A DNA stretch of 64,000 bases from JACDER01 sp963717765 (GTDB lineage: Bacteria; Actinomycetota; Thermoleophilia; Gaiellales; Gaiellaceae), in NCBI GenBank assembly GCA_963717765.1, contig CAVQWX010000001.1, positions 248,001 to 312,000 of the forward strand, given 5' to 3'. Positions within the stretch are counted from its first letter, which is position 1, and each line of letters begins with the position of its first letter. Below are positions 34,844-42,226 of this stretch, in pieces. A program made the translations under genes and the position numbers. The notes under the pieces were generated by a model. That model had not been told where the DNA came from, made no database searches, and saw only the letters and a program-made list of their open reading frames with translations.

Positions 34844-35972
34844 ACCGCGCGCCGTGGGAGCCGAAGTCCGCCCGGGAGAGCGACGACACGAGGTGGAGGC
34901 TCGCCTTCGAGTAGTCGAGCTGCGGGAGCCCTGGATCGGCAAGCCGCACGGGGATCCAGCGCCCCTTCACGAACGACCCGTCCGGCCGCAGCGTCACGCG
35001 AAAGATCGCGCTCAGGCTGAGCGTCCCGCCGAGGCCGAAGTTGTGGTAGCCGGCGAAGTTCCCGGTCGAGTAGGCGATCAGGCGGTGGTGGTACCACTCC
35101 ACGCCGCGAATCACGTGCGGCCCCGAGCCGACGACGACGTCCGCCCCGGCGTCGATCACGGCGTGGGTGAAGGCCCGCGAGTTCCCGCGGGCCTCGCCGA
35201 GGAAGTACTCGGTGCCGTGCGGGACGTGGGTCTGGTCGGCTCCCTCCGCGCCGGCATGGATGGCGACGACAACGAGGTCGGCGCGCGCAGCCGCCTTCTT
35301 GACGAGTCGCCGTGCCGCAGGGATGTTGTTCAGGTCGGACGCCCATGGGTAGGGGGCGAAGCCGAGAAAGGCAACCCGCACGCCGTAGCGGCTCAAGATC
35401 GTGATCTGGCCGCGGCCTCCCGCCCAGCGCAGGTGCGCCCGCTCGAGCGCCGCGTGCGTCTGCGCGAAGCCGGATGCGCCGAAGTCGTACGCGTGGTTGT
35501 TCGCGAGGTTGACGAGGTCGAACCCGGCTGTGGTCAGGTTGCGCGCGAACGACGGCGGCGCCTGGAAGGCGAAGCAATTCGTTGAGCTCGAGCTGCACTT
35601 GGAGTCGCCGCCGACGGAGAACGTCTCCTCGAAGTTCCCCCAGGTCAGATTGGCGAGACGCAGGCTCCTGGCAACGCCGTCCAGCGAGTCGCGGCCGCCG
35701 TTCGGCGGCGTCCCGAAGGCCGAGGCGAGTACCGTGTCGCCGACCCATTGGATCGTGACCGGCTTCGTGGAGACGGCCGCATGCTGGTGCTTCTGGTCGT
35801 GCGGCTGCCGCGGAGCGGCCTGCTGCCTCGGCGAGCTTCCACCCAGGTTCGTCCACACGAGCGCGGCCGTCCCGGCGAGGACGATCGTCGCCGCGGCCGC
35901 GGCCGTCTGTCGTCTCCGTCTTACCTGGCCTCGACGCTCTAGGCGGCGGTCCCTGCGGGAGTCGTCGTCCAC
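34812..35972 (-). CDS. CapA-family (PgsA-like) calcineurin-type phosphatase domain protein, membrane anchored
   Basis: 386 residues with an Arg-rich N-terminus, one membrane helix (about 23-42), then a CapA domain: WVGDTVLAS, NLANNHAYDFG (metal-binding Asn-His), IHAGAEG, GSGPHVIRGVE and AYSTGNFAGYH. CapA proteins are linked to poly-gamma-glutamate capsule synthesis but many bacterial members have other cell-wall roles; no capB/capC is nearby, so the classical role is unlikely. Located outside the membrane by topology. Confidence 0.88.
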   Translation of the reverse strand: MDDDSRRDRRLERRGQVRRRRQTAAAAATIVLAGTAALVWTNLGGSSPRQQAAPRQPHDQKHQHAAVSTKPVTIQWVGDTVLASAFGTPPNGGRDSLDGVARSLRLANLTWGNFEETFSVGGDSKCSSSSTNCFAFQAPPSFARNLTTAGFDLVNLANNHAYDFGASGFAQTHAALERAHLRWAGGRGQITILSRYGVRVAFLGFAPYPWASDLNNIPAARRLVKKAAARADLVVVAIHAGAEGADQTHVPHGTEYFLGEARGNSRAFTHAVIDAGADVVVGSGPHVIRGVEWYHHRLIAYSTGNFAGYHNFGLGGTLSLSAIFRVTLRPDGSFVKGRWIPVRLADPGLPQLDYSKASLHLVSSLSRADFGSHGARFNSDGTIRAR

Positions 35973-35994
35973 GCGCCCATGGTAATCCGGAAAA

Positions 35995-36882
35995 TCAACT
36001 GGCCCGGCAGAGCCGGTCGTTGGGCATGAGGCTCGTCATGTCCTGGTTCGCCACCGCATCCCGGGTCGGGTCGTACGCGCCCGCCGAGTTCACGACCGTT
36101 GCGATGTCCGGCGTGACGCCCGGCCCGATCACGGTTCCCCGATACTGCTTCCCCGCGCCCGTCAGCCCGGCCCGGTGCTTCACGAAGTCGTAACAGAACG
36201 TGCCCCCCGGGCTGTGTGTGAGGAAGGCGCTCTCGCGTAGCCAACCCGTCCCGTAGGCCGAATCGAGCGTGTCCAGATAGATGTTGCGCCCGAAGCTGTC
36301 GGTCGGCGTTCCGGAACGTGTCGCGCGAAAGCCGTACACGCCCTTCCCGCGGTAGACGAGGTAGCCGTACACGTGCTGCCACTTCCCCGCGAACGACCAG
36401 TCGGATTTCAGGACCAGCTGCGGGAGCGGACCGGTCCAGTGCGAGAGCCGAAGCTCCGGCATCGCCTTGAGCGCGTTCGGAGCAACCCCGAAGTTCGGGA
36501 GTGTGCGCTGCCATTCCTGGACTGCCCAGTTCTGGACGCCTCCCACCGTGCATGCGGTCACCACGCTCGTGATCTTCACGCGGTGCACGCTCAGCGTGGG
36601 ACAGGAGCCCTTGAACACAGGCCGTGTCGTGGAGCGCTTTAGTTTGAAGGACACCTGCTTCTTCCCCCTCGAGGGCGCGAGCGCGTTGAGCGCGCCGCTC
36701 GCGAGCACGTACCAGTGCCGCCCGGCCGCGGTGTAGGAGAGCAGCGCCCGGCTGCCGTTCCGCGAGACCGCGAGCTTGACGTGCGTGGCCTTGCGGGCGA
36801 TCAGCTCCGACGCTGCGGCCGTGGATGCGAAGACGAAGGGGACCCCGACAAGACACATGACTGTCGCTAGTCGCCTGTCCAT
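35995..36882 (-). CDS. Secreted protein of unknown function
   Basis: 295 residues starting at ATG 36882 with a Sec-type signal peptide (RRLATVMCLVGVPFVFASTAAA-S, cleavage near residue 25). The mature part is beta-rich with several aromatic and Gly repeats (GRHWYVLASGALNAL, WQHVYGYLVYRGKGVYGF, GTGWLRESAFLTHSPGGTFCYDF) and four to five Cys residues that could form disulfides. No family recognised. Upstream residues in the same frame are an antisense shadow of the neighbouring reductase gene and were excluded. Confidence 0.7.
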   Translation of the reverse strand: MDRRLATVMCLVGVPFVFASTAAASELIARKATHVKLAVSRNGSRALLSYTAAGRHWYVLASGALNALAPSRGKKQVSFKLKRSTTRPVFKGSCPTLSVHRVKITSVVTACTVGGVQNWAVQEWQRTLPNFGVAPNALKAMPELRLSHWTGPLPQLVLKSDWSFAGKWQHVYGYLVYRGKGVYGFRATRSGTPTDSFGRNIYLDTLDSAYGTGWLRESAFLTHSPGGTFCYDFVKHRAGLTGAGKQYRGTVIGPGVTPDIATVVNSAGAYDPTRDAVANQDMTSLMPNDRLCRAS

Positions 36883-36925
36883 GCGCAGACCGTAGCTCCT
36901 CTCGCTGATGCCGTCCAGGCTTCGG

Positions 36926-38290
36926 CTAAACCGCCTTTTCCGCGGCCGCCTTGATCCCTTCCGCCAGCGTCGGAAACGCGTGGTGGGCATGCGCGAGGTC
37001 GTCGATCGTGGCCCCGAGCCGCATCGCCACCGCAAGCCCCTGGACGATGTCGCTGCCTCCGCGGGCGACGACGTGCACGCCGAGCAGGCGGCGGCTCGGG
37101 CCGTCGTAGACGAGCTTGAACAGGCCGCGCTTCGTGTCGGTGTAGCTCGCACGCTGGACGTCCCTGAGCTCGTGCCGCACCGTGTCAGGCTCGAATCCCT
37201 GGTCGCGCGCCTCGTCCTCGGTCAGGCCGATCTGCGCGAGCTCGGGGTCGGTGAAGATCGCCGTCGGCAGCTCCGAGTAGTCGGCTGCCACGTCCCCGCC
37301 GAACATGTTGTCGACCGCGAGTCGCGCCTGGTACTGAGCGACCGGCGTGAGCTGGATCGACGCGGTCGCGTCACCGGCGGCCCAGATCCCCTCCACGTTC
37401 GTCCGCATGTGGTCGTCGACCGTGATGCCGGCCTTCGTCACCTCGACGCCCACTGTCTCGAGGCCCAGCTCCTCGACGTTCGGGACCCGGCCCGAGCTGA
37501 GGAGCACCTTGCTCGCGCGCACCTCCAGCATGCGCCCGTCCCGCGGGCTGAGCATCGCCAGCACCTGATCGCCCTCCTGCTTCACCTCCGTGACGTACGC
37601 GTTGGTGAAGAACTCGATCCCCTCGTCCTCGAGCGCGGCCCGCAGCTCGGCCGCAGCCTCCTGGTCGGCGTGGGCTCCGACCTCCTGCATCGAGTCGACC
37701 ATGGTCACGCGCGAGCCGAAGCGGGAGAACATCTGGCCGAACTCGAGCCCCACGGCGCCGCCGCCGACCACGAGCAGCGACTCGGGCAGCTCCGTCAGCT
37801 CGAGCGCCGCGATGTGATCGATCCACTCGGTTCGGTCGATCCCCTTGACGGGGGGTACGGCAGTCCGCGATCCGGTGGCGATCAGGATCCTGTCGGCGTG
37901 AAGCTCCGCGTCGCCGGCTCGGACCGTGTGCGCGTCGATGAGCGTCGCTTCCTCGCTGTACGTGGGGATGCCGGCGCGGTTCAGATCGTCGATCCACTGC
38001 TCCCGGGGCCTCAGCAACGAATCCTTGCGCGCTTTGATCCTGGCCAGGTTGGCCTTTGCGGGACCGACCTCGATCCCGAGCTTGCCCGCCAGGGTGTTGA
38101 TGTCGTGGAGCAGGTCGGCCGCGACGATGTACGCCTTGGTCGGCTTGCAGGCGACGTTCGGGCAGCTTCCGCCCCAGCGTGTGCGCTCCACCATCGCCAC
38201 GGACGCGCCGTGCTCGCGCCGGGCCTTGCGGGCGCCGTCACGCGCGGCCGAGCCGGCGCCGATCACGATCAGGTCGAACGATTCGGGCAT
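36926..38290 (-). CDS. FAD-dependent pyridine-nucleotide disulfide oxidoreductase (Lpd/MerA superfamily)
   Basis: 454 residues: FAD site IVIGAGSAARDGARKA at the N-terminus, redox disulfide C43-x4-C48 (GGSCPNVACKPTKA), second nucleotide-binding motif VVGGGAVGLEFG, GDATAS for FAD, and a C-terminal dimer domain ending AHHAFPTLAEGIKAAAEKAV. The usual HPT-E dyad is modified to H-A-F-P-T-L-A-E as in MerA-like reductases, but the N-terminal heavy-metal domain and the C-terminal Cys pair needed for mercury are absent. Thus a thiol/disulfide or quinone reductase rather than mercuric reductase. Strong SD (AAGGAGG) before ATG 38290. Divergent from the sigma factor gene. Confidence 0.85.
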   Translation of the reverse strand: MPESFDLIVIGAGSAARDGARKARREHGASVAMVERTRWGGSCPNVACKPTKAYIVAADLLHDINTLAGKLGIEVGPAKANLARIKARKDSLLRPREQWIDDLNRAGIPTYSEEATLIDAHTVRAGDAELHADRILIATGSRTAVPPVKGIDRTEWIDHIAALELTELPESLLVVGGGAVGLEFGQMFSRFGSRVTMVDSMQEVGAHADQEAAAELRAALEDEGIEFFTNAYVTEVKQEGDQVLAMLSPRDGRMLEVRASKVLLSSGRVPNVEELGLETVGVEVTKAGITVDDHMRTNVEGIWAAGDATASIQLTPVAQYQARLAVDNMFGGDVAADYSELPTAIFTDPELAQIGLTEDEARDQGFEPDTVRHELRDVQRASYTDTKRGLFKLVYDGPSRRLLGVHVVARGGSDIVQGLAVAMRLGATIDDLAHAHHAFPTLAEGIKAAAEKAV

Positions 38291-38317
38291 GAGTGACCTC
38301 CTTGTCGTTGCAGTTTC

Positions 38318-38962
38318 GTGGTTTACAGTCGCGTCGTGCAGGACGTCGTTTCGCCGGACGAGACGAAGCTCGTCGAGGCGCTCCGCGCCGGTGACGAGGA
38401 CGCCTTCCGCGAGGTCGTGCGGACGTACAACTCGTCGCTCCTGCGCGTGGCCCGCATCTACGTCCCCACGCAGGTGCTCGCCGAGGAGGTCGTGGCGGAG
38501 ACGTGGCTGGCAGTCCTCGAGGGCCTCGGCCGCTTCGAGGGCCGCTCCTCGCTCAAGACATGGATCTTCCGCATCCTCGCGAACAGGGCCAAGACGCGTG
38601 CCGTGCGCGAACGGCGCACGCTGCCGCTGTCGGCCTTCCAGCCGGAACGCATCCAGGAGCCGGCGCTCGAGGCCAACCGCTTCCGCGACTGGGACGACCC
38701 CCGCTGGCCCGGGCACTGGGCTGCCCCGCCGGTCCCCTGGCCGGAGGAACGGCTGCTCGGCGCGGAGACCCGGGAGAAGCTCGCCGCCGCGATCGACGCA
38801 CTGCCCGGCACGCAACGTGCCGTGATCAGCCTCCGCGATCTGGAGGGATGGAGCGCGGAGGAGGTCTGTAACGCTCTGGGCCTCAGCGAGACCAATCAAC
38901 GCGTGCTCTTGCATCGAGCGAGAGCGAAGGTCAGGAAGGCATTGGAGGATTACCTGGGATGA
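38318..38962 (+). CDS. ECF-type RNA polymerase sigma factor
   Basis: 214 residues. Region 2 (about 30-100) reads DAFREVVRTYNSSLLRVARIY...AEEVVAETWLAVLEGLGRFEGRSSLKTWIFRILANRAKTR, region 4 (about 150-210) has LPGTQRAVISLRDLEGWSAEEVCNALGLSETNQRVLLHRARAKVRKAL. A Trp/Pro-rich linker joins them. The start is either GTG 38318 or GTG 38336; neither has a clear SD. The next gene is a zinc anti-sigma factor overlapping by 4 bp, the classic pair for stress-responsive ECF sigmas such as SigR-RsrA. Confidence 0.9.
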   Translation: MVYSRVVQDVVSPDETKLVEALRAGDEDAFREVVRTYNSSLLRVARIYVPTQVLAEEVVAETWLAVLEGLGRFEGRSSLKTWIFRILANRAKTRAVRERRTLPLSAFQPERIQEPALEANRFRDWDDPRWPGHWAAPPVPWPEERLLGAETREKLAAAIDALPGTQRAVISLRDLEGWSAEEVCNALGLSETNQRVLLHRARAKVRKALEDYLG

Positions 38963-39204
38963 CCACCTCAGAGGCGCTCAGTTGCCAGGAGCTCACCGAG
39001 CTCGTCACGGATTACCTCGAGGGTGCGCTCCCGCCTGCCGAGCATGCCAGGTTCGAGGAGCACCTCGCCGAGTGCGGCAACTGCGAGATCTACCTGGAGC
39101 AGATCCGCTCGACGATCCGGCTGACCGGGACGCTTGCACCTGACGAGCTCTCGCCCGAGGCCGAAGAGGCGCTTCTCCACGCTTTCCGCGACTGGCGGCA
39201 CTAA
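38959..39204 (+). CDS. Cytosolic zinc-binding anti-sigma factor (ZAS/RsrA-like)
   Basis: 81 residues with a ZAS motif H35-x3-C39-x2-C42 (EEHLAECGNCEIY), an additional C9 and H29, and no membrane segment. Soluble ZAS proteins such as RsrA release their sigma factor when the zinc thiols oxidise. The ATG overlaps the sigma stop (ATGA), ensuring balanced synthesis. Overlaps the convergent DUF6510 gene by 4 bp. Confidence 0.88.
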   Translation: MTTSEALSCQELTELVTDYLEGALPPAEHARFEEHLAECGNCEIYLEQIRSTIRLTGTLAPDELSPEAEEALLHAFRDWRH

Positions 39205-39467
39205 GCCTCCATCTGCATCATCCGCATGCCGTCGACGTCGAGCCAAACGCGTTTCGGGCTGCGGACGATCTTCATCAGCACGCTCTCGCAGGTCCGGCAC
39301 CGCACGACCACTCCGGGCGCCTTCATGTAGACGTCGACGGACGCGAGCGGCCCGGTCGCGCCGCACGAGCGGCAGGTCGAGACGACCATCGTCATCTCCC
39401 GCCCGAAGAGCTCGAGCATTATCCCGCCGATCGCGTTTCCGTCCAGCATCATCTCCTCGGTCTTCAC
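39201..39467 (-). CDS. DUF6510 zinc-ribbon protein
   Basis: 88 residues with two CxxC knuckles (C32-R-S-C35 and C57-R-T-C60) forming a rubredoxin-like zinc ribbon, preceded by DGNAIGGIMLELFGREMTMV, a pattern seen in DUF6510 members of actinobacteria. GTG start at 39467, 1 bp beyond the reductase stop codon region. Last gene of a four-gene minus-strand operon with the reductase, the molybdopterin enzyme and the lactonase. Confidence 0.82.
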   Translation of the reverse strand: MKTEEMMLDGNAIGGIMLELFGREMTMVVSTCRSCGATGPLASVDVYMKAPGVVVRCRTCESVLMKIVRSPKRVWLDVDGMRMMQMEA

Positions 39468-39468
39468 C

Positions 39469-40191
39469 TCAGCCTCCGATCCCGCCGTAGCGTTCGGTCC
39501 TCACCGTCAAGGGGTCGTAGCCCAGGCCGACCAGGCCCTCCGTCACGGCCTGGACGAACAGCGTCGCGCCACAGACGTACACGGCGGGCTTTTCTGCCGC
39601 GGGCCAGGCGACCTCGCGCAGCATGTCGGGATCGATGCGGCGCGCATGCCCGGTCCAGCCTTCCGGCTGCGCCCGCGTCAGCGTCTGGGTGACTTCGACC
39701 CCGTTCCGGGCCGCCGCGACCTTGTCCAGCTCTGCGCGGTAGATCACGTCTTCGATCGTGCGCGACGAGTAGAGCAGCCGCATGGGCGTCGTCGACCTGG
39801 TCGCGGTCCGGTGGCGGATCATTGCCATGAGCGGGACGACTCCCGAGCCGCCTGCAACGAGGAAGACCGGGCGCGGATCGTCGGCCTCCCAGACGAAGTA
39901 CCCGCCGATCGGCCCGCGCAGCTCGAGCCCGTCGCCGGCCCCTAGCTCGTCCACCAGGTAGGGCGAAACCTCCCCGTCGTCCAGCCGCTCGACGGTCAGC
40001 TCGAGAGCCTGCTCGGGCGCTGAGGCGATCGAGTAGCTCCGCTCGGCCTGGTAGCCGTCCTCCGCCGTCAGGCGGACGTCGACGTGCTGGCCGGCACGGT
40101 GGCCCGGCCACTCAGGGGGCGCGAGGGTGATCGTGCGGACACGCGGTGTCTCCTGCTTGGCTCCCGTGACCTGGGCTACCTGCCAGGTCAG
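39469..40191 (-). CDS. Ferredoxin-NADP reductase-type flavoprotein, partner of the molybdopterin enzyme
   Basis: About 240 residues: FAD-binding domain with ERSYSIAS (RxYS motif) and GPIGGYF, NAD(P) domain with VAGGSGVVPLMAM and the C-terminal VYVCGATLFVQAV. In the frame between the upstream stop and the first conserved strand there is no ATG, GTG or TTG, so the start is most likely CTG (40189-40191), which overlaps the TGA of the molybdopterin gene by 4 bp (CTGA). The frame open to 40653 is an antisense-like extension and is not counted. It would pass electrons to or from the adjacent molybdopterin subunit. Confidence 0.85.
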   Translation of the reverse strand: MTWQVAQVTGAKQETPRVRTITLAPPEWPGHRAGQHVDVRLTAEDGYQAERSYSIASAPEQALELTVERLDDGEVSPYLVDELGAGDGLELRGPIGGYFVWEADDPRPVFLVAGGSGVVPLMAMIRHRTATRSTTPMRLLYSSRTIEDVIYRAELDKVAAARNGVEVTQTLTRAQPEGWTGHARRIDPDMLREVAWPAAEKPAVYVCGATLFVQAVTEGLVGLGYDPLTVRTERYGGIGG

Positions 40192-40793
40192 TCGCCCCAG
40201 TACCGCTGTTCCTTCCACGGGTCGCCGTAGAGGTGGTACCCGTTCTGCTCCCAGAAACCGGGCTCGTCGTCGTCGCGGAGCTCGAAGCCGCGAATCCACT
40301 TCGCGCTCTTCCAGAAGTACAGATGCGGGACGAGCAACCGGGCCGGGCCGCCGTGCTCGGGGTCGAGCGGCTCGCCGCCGTAGGAGTACGCGATCCACGC
40401 CTTCCCGTCGAGCACATCCTCGACCGGGAGGTTCGTCGTGTACCCGCCGTCGCAGAAGGCGAGCAGGTACGCGTGGTCGGAGCCGGCGCGCTCCATGAGC
40501 GTGTCGACCGCCACACCCTCCCACACCGTGTCGAGCTTCGACCACTTCGTCACGCAGTGGATGTCCTTGGTCACCGACTCGCTGGGCAGCCCGCGGAGCT
40601 CGTCCCACGTCCAGCTCAACGGCTTGGACCCTCCGCGGATCTCGAACGTCCACTCCTCGAGCGGTGTGTGCGGCGTGGGGCCGGCGGAGAGGACGGGGAA
40701 GTCGTCGGTCAGGTACTGGCCCGGCGGGACCCGTCCTTCCGGAGCGTCGTCGCGGCGGCGACCCCGAAAGCCCCGGGAGATGAACGGTCGCAT
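40188..40793 (-). CDS. Sulfite oxidase-like molybdopterin-dependent oxidoreductase (YedY/SUOX-fold)
   Basis: 201 residues forming one oxidoreductase molybdopterin-binding domain with the molybdenum-ligand cysteine C80 (KDIHCVTKWSKLDTVWEGV), the downstream AFCDGGYTTNLP and the LLVPHLYFWKSAKWIRGFEL region. It has no Tat signal and no haem domain, so it works in the cytoplasm with the following flavin reductase. Typical substrates of this pair are sulfoxides or sulfite-like species; the true one is unknown. Its start overlaps the lactonase stop by 1 bp. Confidence 0.88.
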   Translation of the reverse strand: MRPFISRGFRGRRRDDAPEGRVPPGQYLTDDFPVLSAGPTPHTPLEEWTFEIRGGSKPLSWTWDELRGLPSESVTKDIHCVTKWSKLDTVWEGVAVDTLMERAGSDHAYLLAFCDGGYTTNLPVEDVLDGKAWIAYSYGGEPLDPEHGGPARLLVPHLYFWKSAKWIRGFELRDDDEPGFWEQNGYHLYGDPWKEQRYWGD

Positions 40794-41809
40794 CAGCTCG
40801 ACGCTAACCCTGCCACGGTTGCGGGCAGCCCGTCAAATGAACCGACCGGCGTCAGGCCGCCGTCGTCCTCGAGTGCCCATCCGAACACCCTTTGTGCGTC
40901 CGCGTGGAGCGCGTACAGGAAGCGGCCGTCCCGGGACAGAGCCTCGTCGCGGACGCCCTTCACGCCCTCGACCGTTGTCGCCGCCACGGGATCGTCGAGC
41001 TCGAGGCTGCCGTCCGCGGCGGTGACGTAGCGGGAGATCGTCCCGTCTCCGAAGTTCGTCACGTAGACGAAGCGGCCGTCCTTGCTCACCACCGCCCAGC
41101 AGACCTCGCTGCGGGTGTTGCGCACGGAGCCGCTGACCGGCTGGAGCTCCGAGTCGTCCAGCCGGTAGGACGAGGCCGCGGCGGCTCCGACTTCTCCGCC
41201 GAAGGCCTCCGTGACGACGAGCGTTCCGCCGGCGAAGTCGAACCCGTACGGCGTCGCGCCCGAGGACGCGATGGTGGTCGGTCCCTCGGCGAGGCCGTCG
41301 GCGCCGACCGCGTAGGTGCTGATGGAGTTCGTCCCGCGCTCGGTCACGACAAGTGTCTTGCCCTCCGGACTGAATGCGATCTGTGCGGGGTCGGCCGAGT
41401 CGGCGCTCAGCGGCCGCGTCGAGAGCTCGAGCGGCGCGATGCCGCCGGCTTCGATCGTGAAGCCACTGATGTTCGGCGTCGCGCCTGCGTTCAGCACGTA
41501 GGCGAGCTCACCGTGGACGGCCACGCTCGTCGGCGACTCGCCGCCGGAGGGAAGGCAGCCCTCGAGCTCGAGGCCATCGGCGCCGATCGAGAAGACGGAC
41601 AGCTGGTCGCTCCCCGCGTTGGTGACGAAGAGCCTTGTCCCGTCGTCGGCGACCGCGACCGAGCTCTGCGACGCCAGGTGCGGCTTGCCGCTTCCCCTGC
41701 CGCCGGTGACGTAGTGGCCGAGTGGAGACAGGGTCCCATCCTCGTTGCTTCTGAAGGCGATCGCCTCGTTCCGGTCCGCGTCGTTCGACTGCGTGTAAAC
41801 GGTGCGCAT
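40793..41809 (-). CDS. Beta-propeller lactonase-family protein (7-bladed, Pgl/YVTN type)
   Basis: 338 residues of repeated blades with FVTNAGSDQLSVFSI, YVLNAGATPNISGF, VVTERGTNSISTYAV, YVTNFGDGTISRYV and LYALHADAQRVFGW, the pattern of cytoplasmic seven-bladed lactonases that include E. coli-type 6-phosphogluconolactonase. No signal peptide. A good SD (AAAGGAG) precedes ATG 41809. First gene of the four-gene operon. Because no other pgl is present beside zwf/gnd, it is a candidate for that missing step, but the same fold is used for other lactones. Confidence 0.8.
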   Translation of the reverse strand: MRTVYTQSNDADRNEAIAFRSNEDGTLSPLGHYVTGGRGSGKPHLASQSSVAVADDGTRLFVTNAGSDQLSVFSIGADGLELEGCLPSGGESPTSVAVHGELAYVLNAGATPNISGFTIEAGGIAPLELSTRPLSADSADPAQIAFSPEGKTLVVTERGTNSISTYAVGADGLAEGPTTIASSGATPYGFDFAGGTLVVTEAFGGEVGAAAASSYRLDDSELQPVSGSVRNTRSEVCWAVVSKDGRFVYVTNFGDGTISRYVTAADGSLELDDPVAATTVEGVKGVRDEALSRDGRFLYALHADAQRVFGWALEDDGGLTPVGSFDGLPATVAGLASS

Positions 41810-41886
41810 CAGGTTTTGCTCCTTTCGCGTCGTCTTTCCTAGCGAACCGTCTCCCCGACTCCGCCGCTGTTACATTCGAGGACGTC

Positions 41887-42222
41887 GTGCCGCAGCAGTC
41901 CGCCCTCACCGCCTCCTGGATCGGCGCCCGCTGGGCCATCGATCCCGTCGCACTGGACGTTCGCAGGCGCGCCGGCGAAGTGCTCGCACTTCGCGAGCCG
42001 GGCGTGGACGAGTGGCTCTATCCCGGCTGGCAGTTCCAGGACGACGGGGACGTGACCCCTGAGGTCGCGCGCGTCCTCGGAGCCGCCCGCGAGGCGGGCA
42101 TCAGTCCGGGGCAGCTGGGGCAGAACCTCAAGCGCCGCGCCGGGCTTTCAGGAGGTCGTACGCTGCTCGACGCCCTGCGCGACGGAGACGAGCAGCAGGT
42201 GCTCGCGGCGTTGCGCCGCTAG
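41887..42222 (+). CDS. MbcA/ParS/Xre antitoxin-like C-terminal domain protein, orphan
   Basis: 111 residues. The segment YPGWQFQDDGDVTPEVARVL followed by LSGGRTLLDALRDGDEQQVLAALRR has the W-Q-F, G-V-P-E-V and T-x-L-x-A-L-x-x-G-D spacing of the toxin-binding domain in Xre/MbcA/ParS antitoxins of RES-domain toxins. The start is GTG 41887. No RES toxin gene is adjacent, so it is either an orphan antitoxin or another use of the fold. It is divergent from the lactonase operon and nearly abuts the secreted amylase gene (4 bp between stops). Confidence 0.6.
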   Translation: MPQQSALTASWIGARWAIDPVALDVRRRAGEVLALREPGVDEWLYPGWQFQDDGDVTPEVARVLGAAREAGISPGQLGQNLKRRAGLSGGRTLLDALRDGDEQQVLAALRR

Positions 42223-42226
42223 CTCG

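Noticed and set aside
34812..35972. Poly-gamma-glutamate capsule biosynthesis locus
   Set aside because: Only the CapA-like domain is present; capB, capC and capD are missing.
36926..38290. Mercuric reductase
   Set aside because: No heavy-metal N-terminal domain, no C-terminal vicinal Cys pair, and no mer genes nearby.
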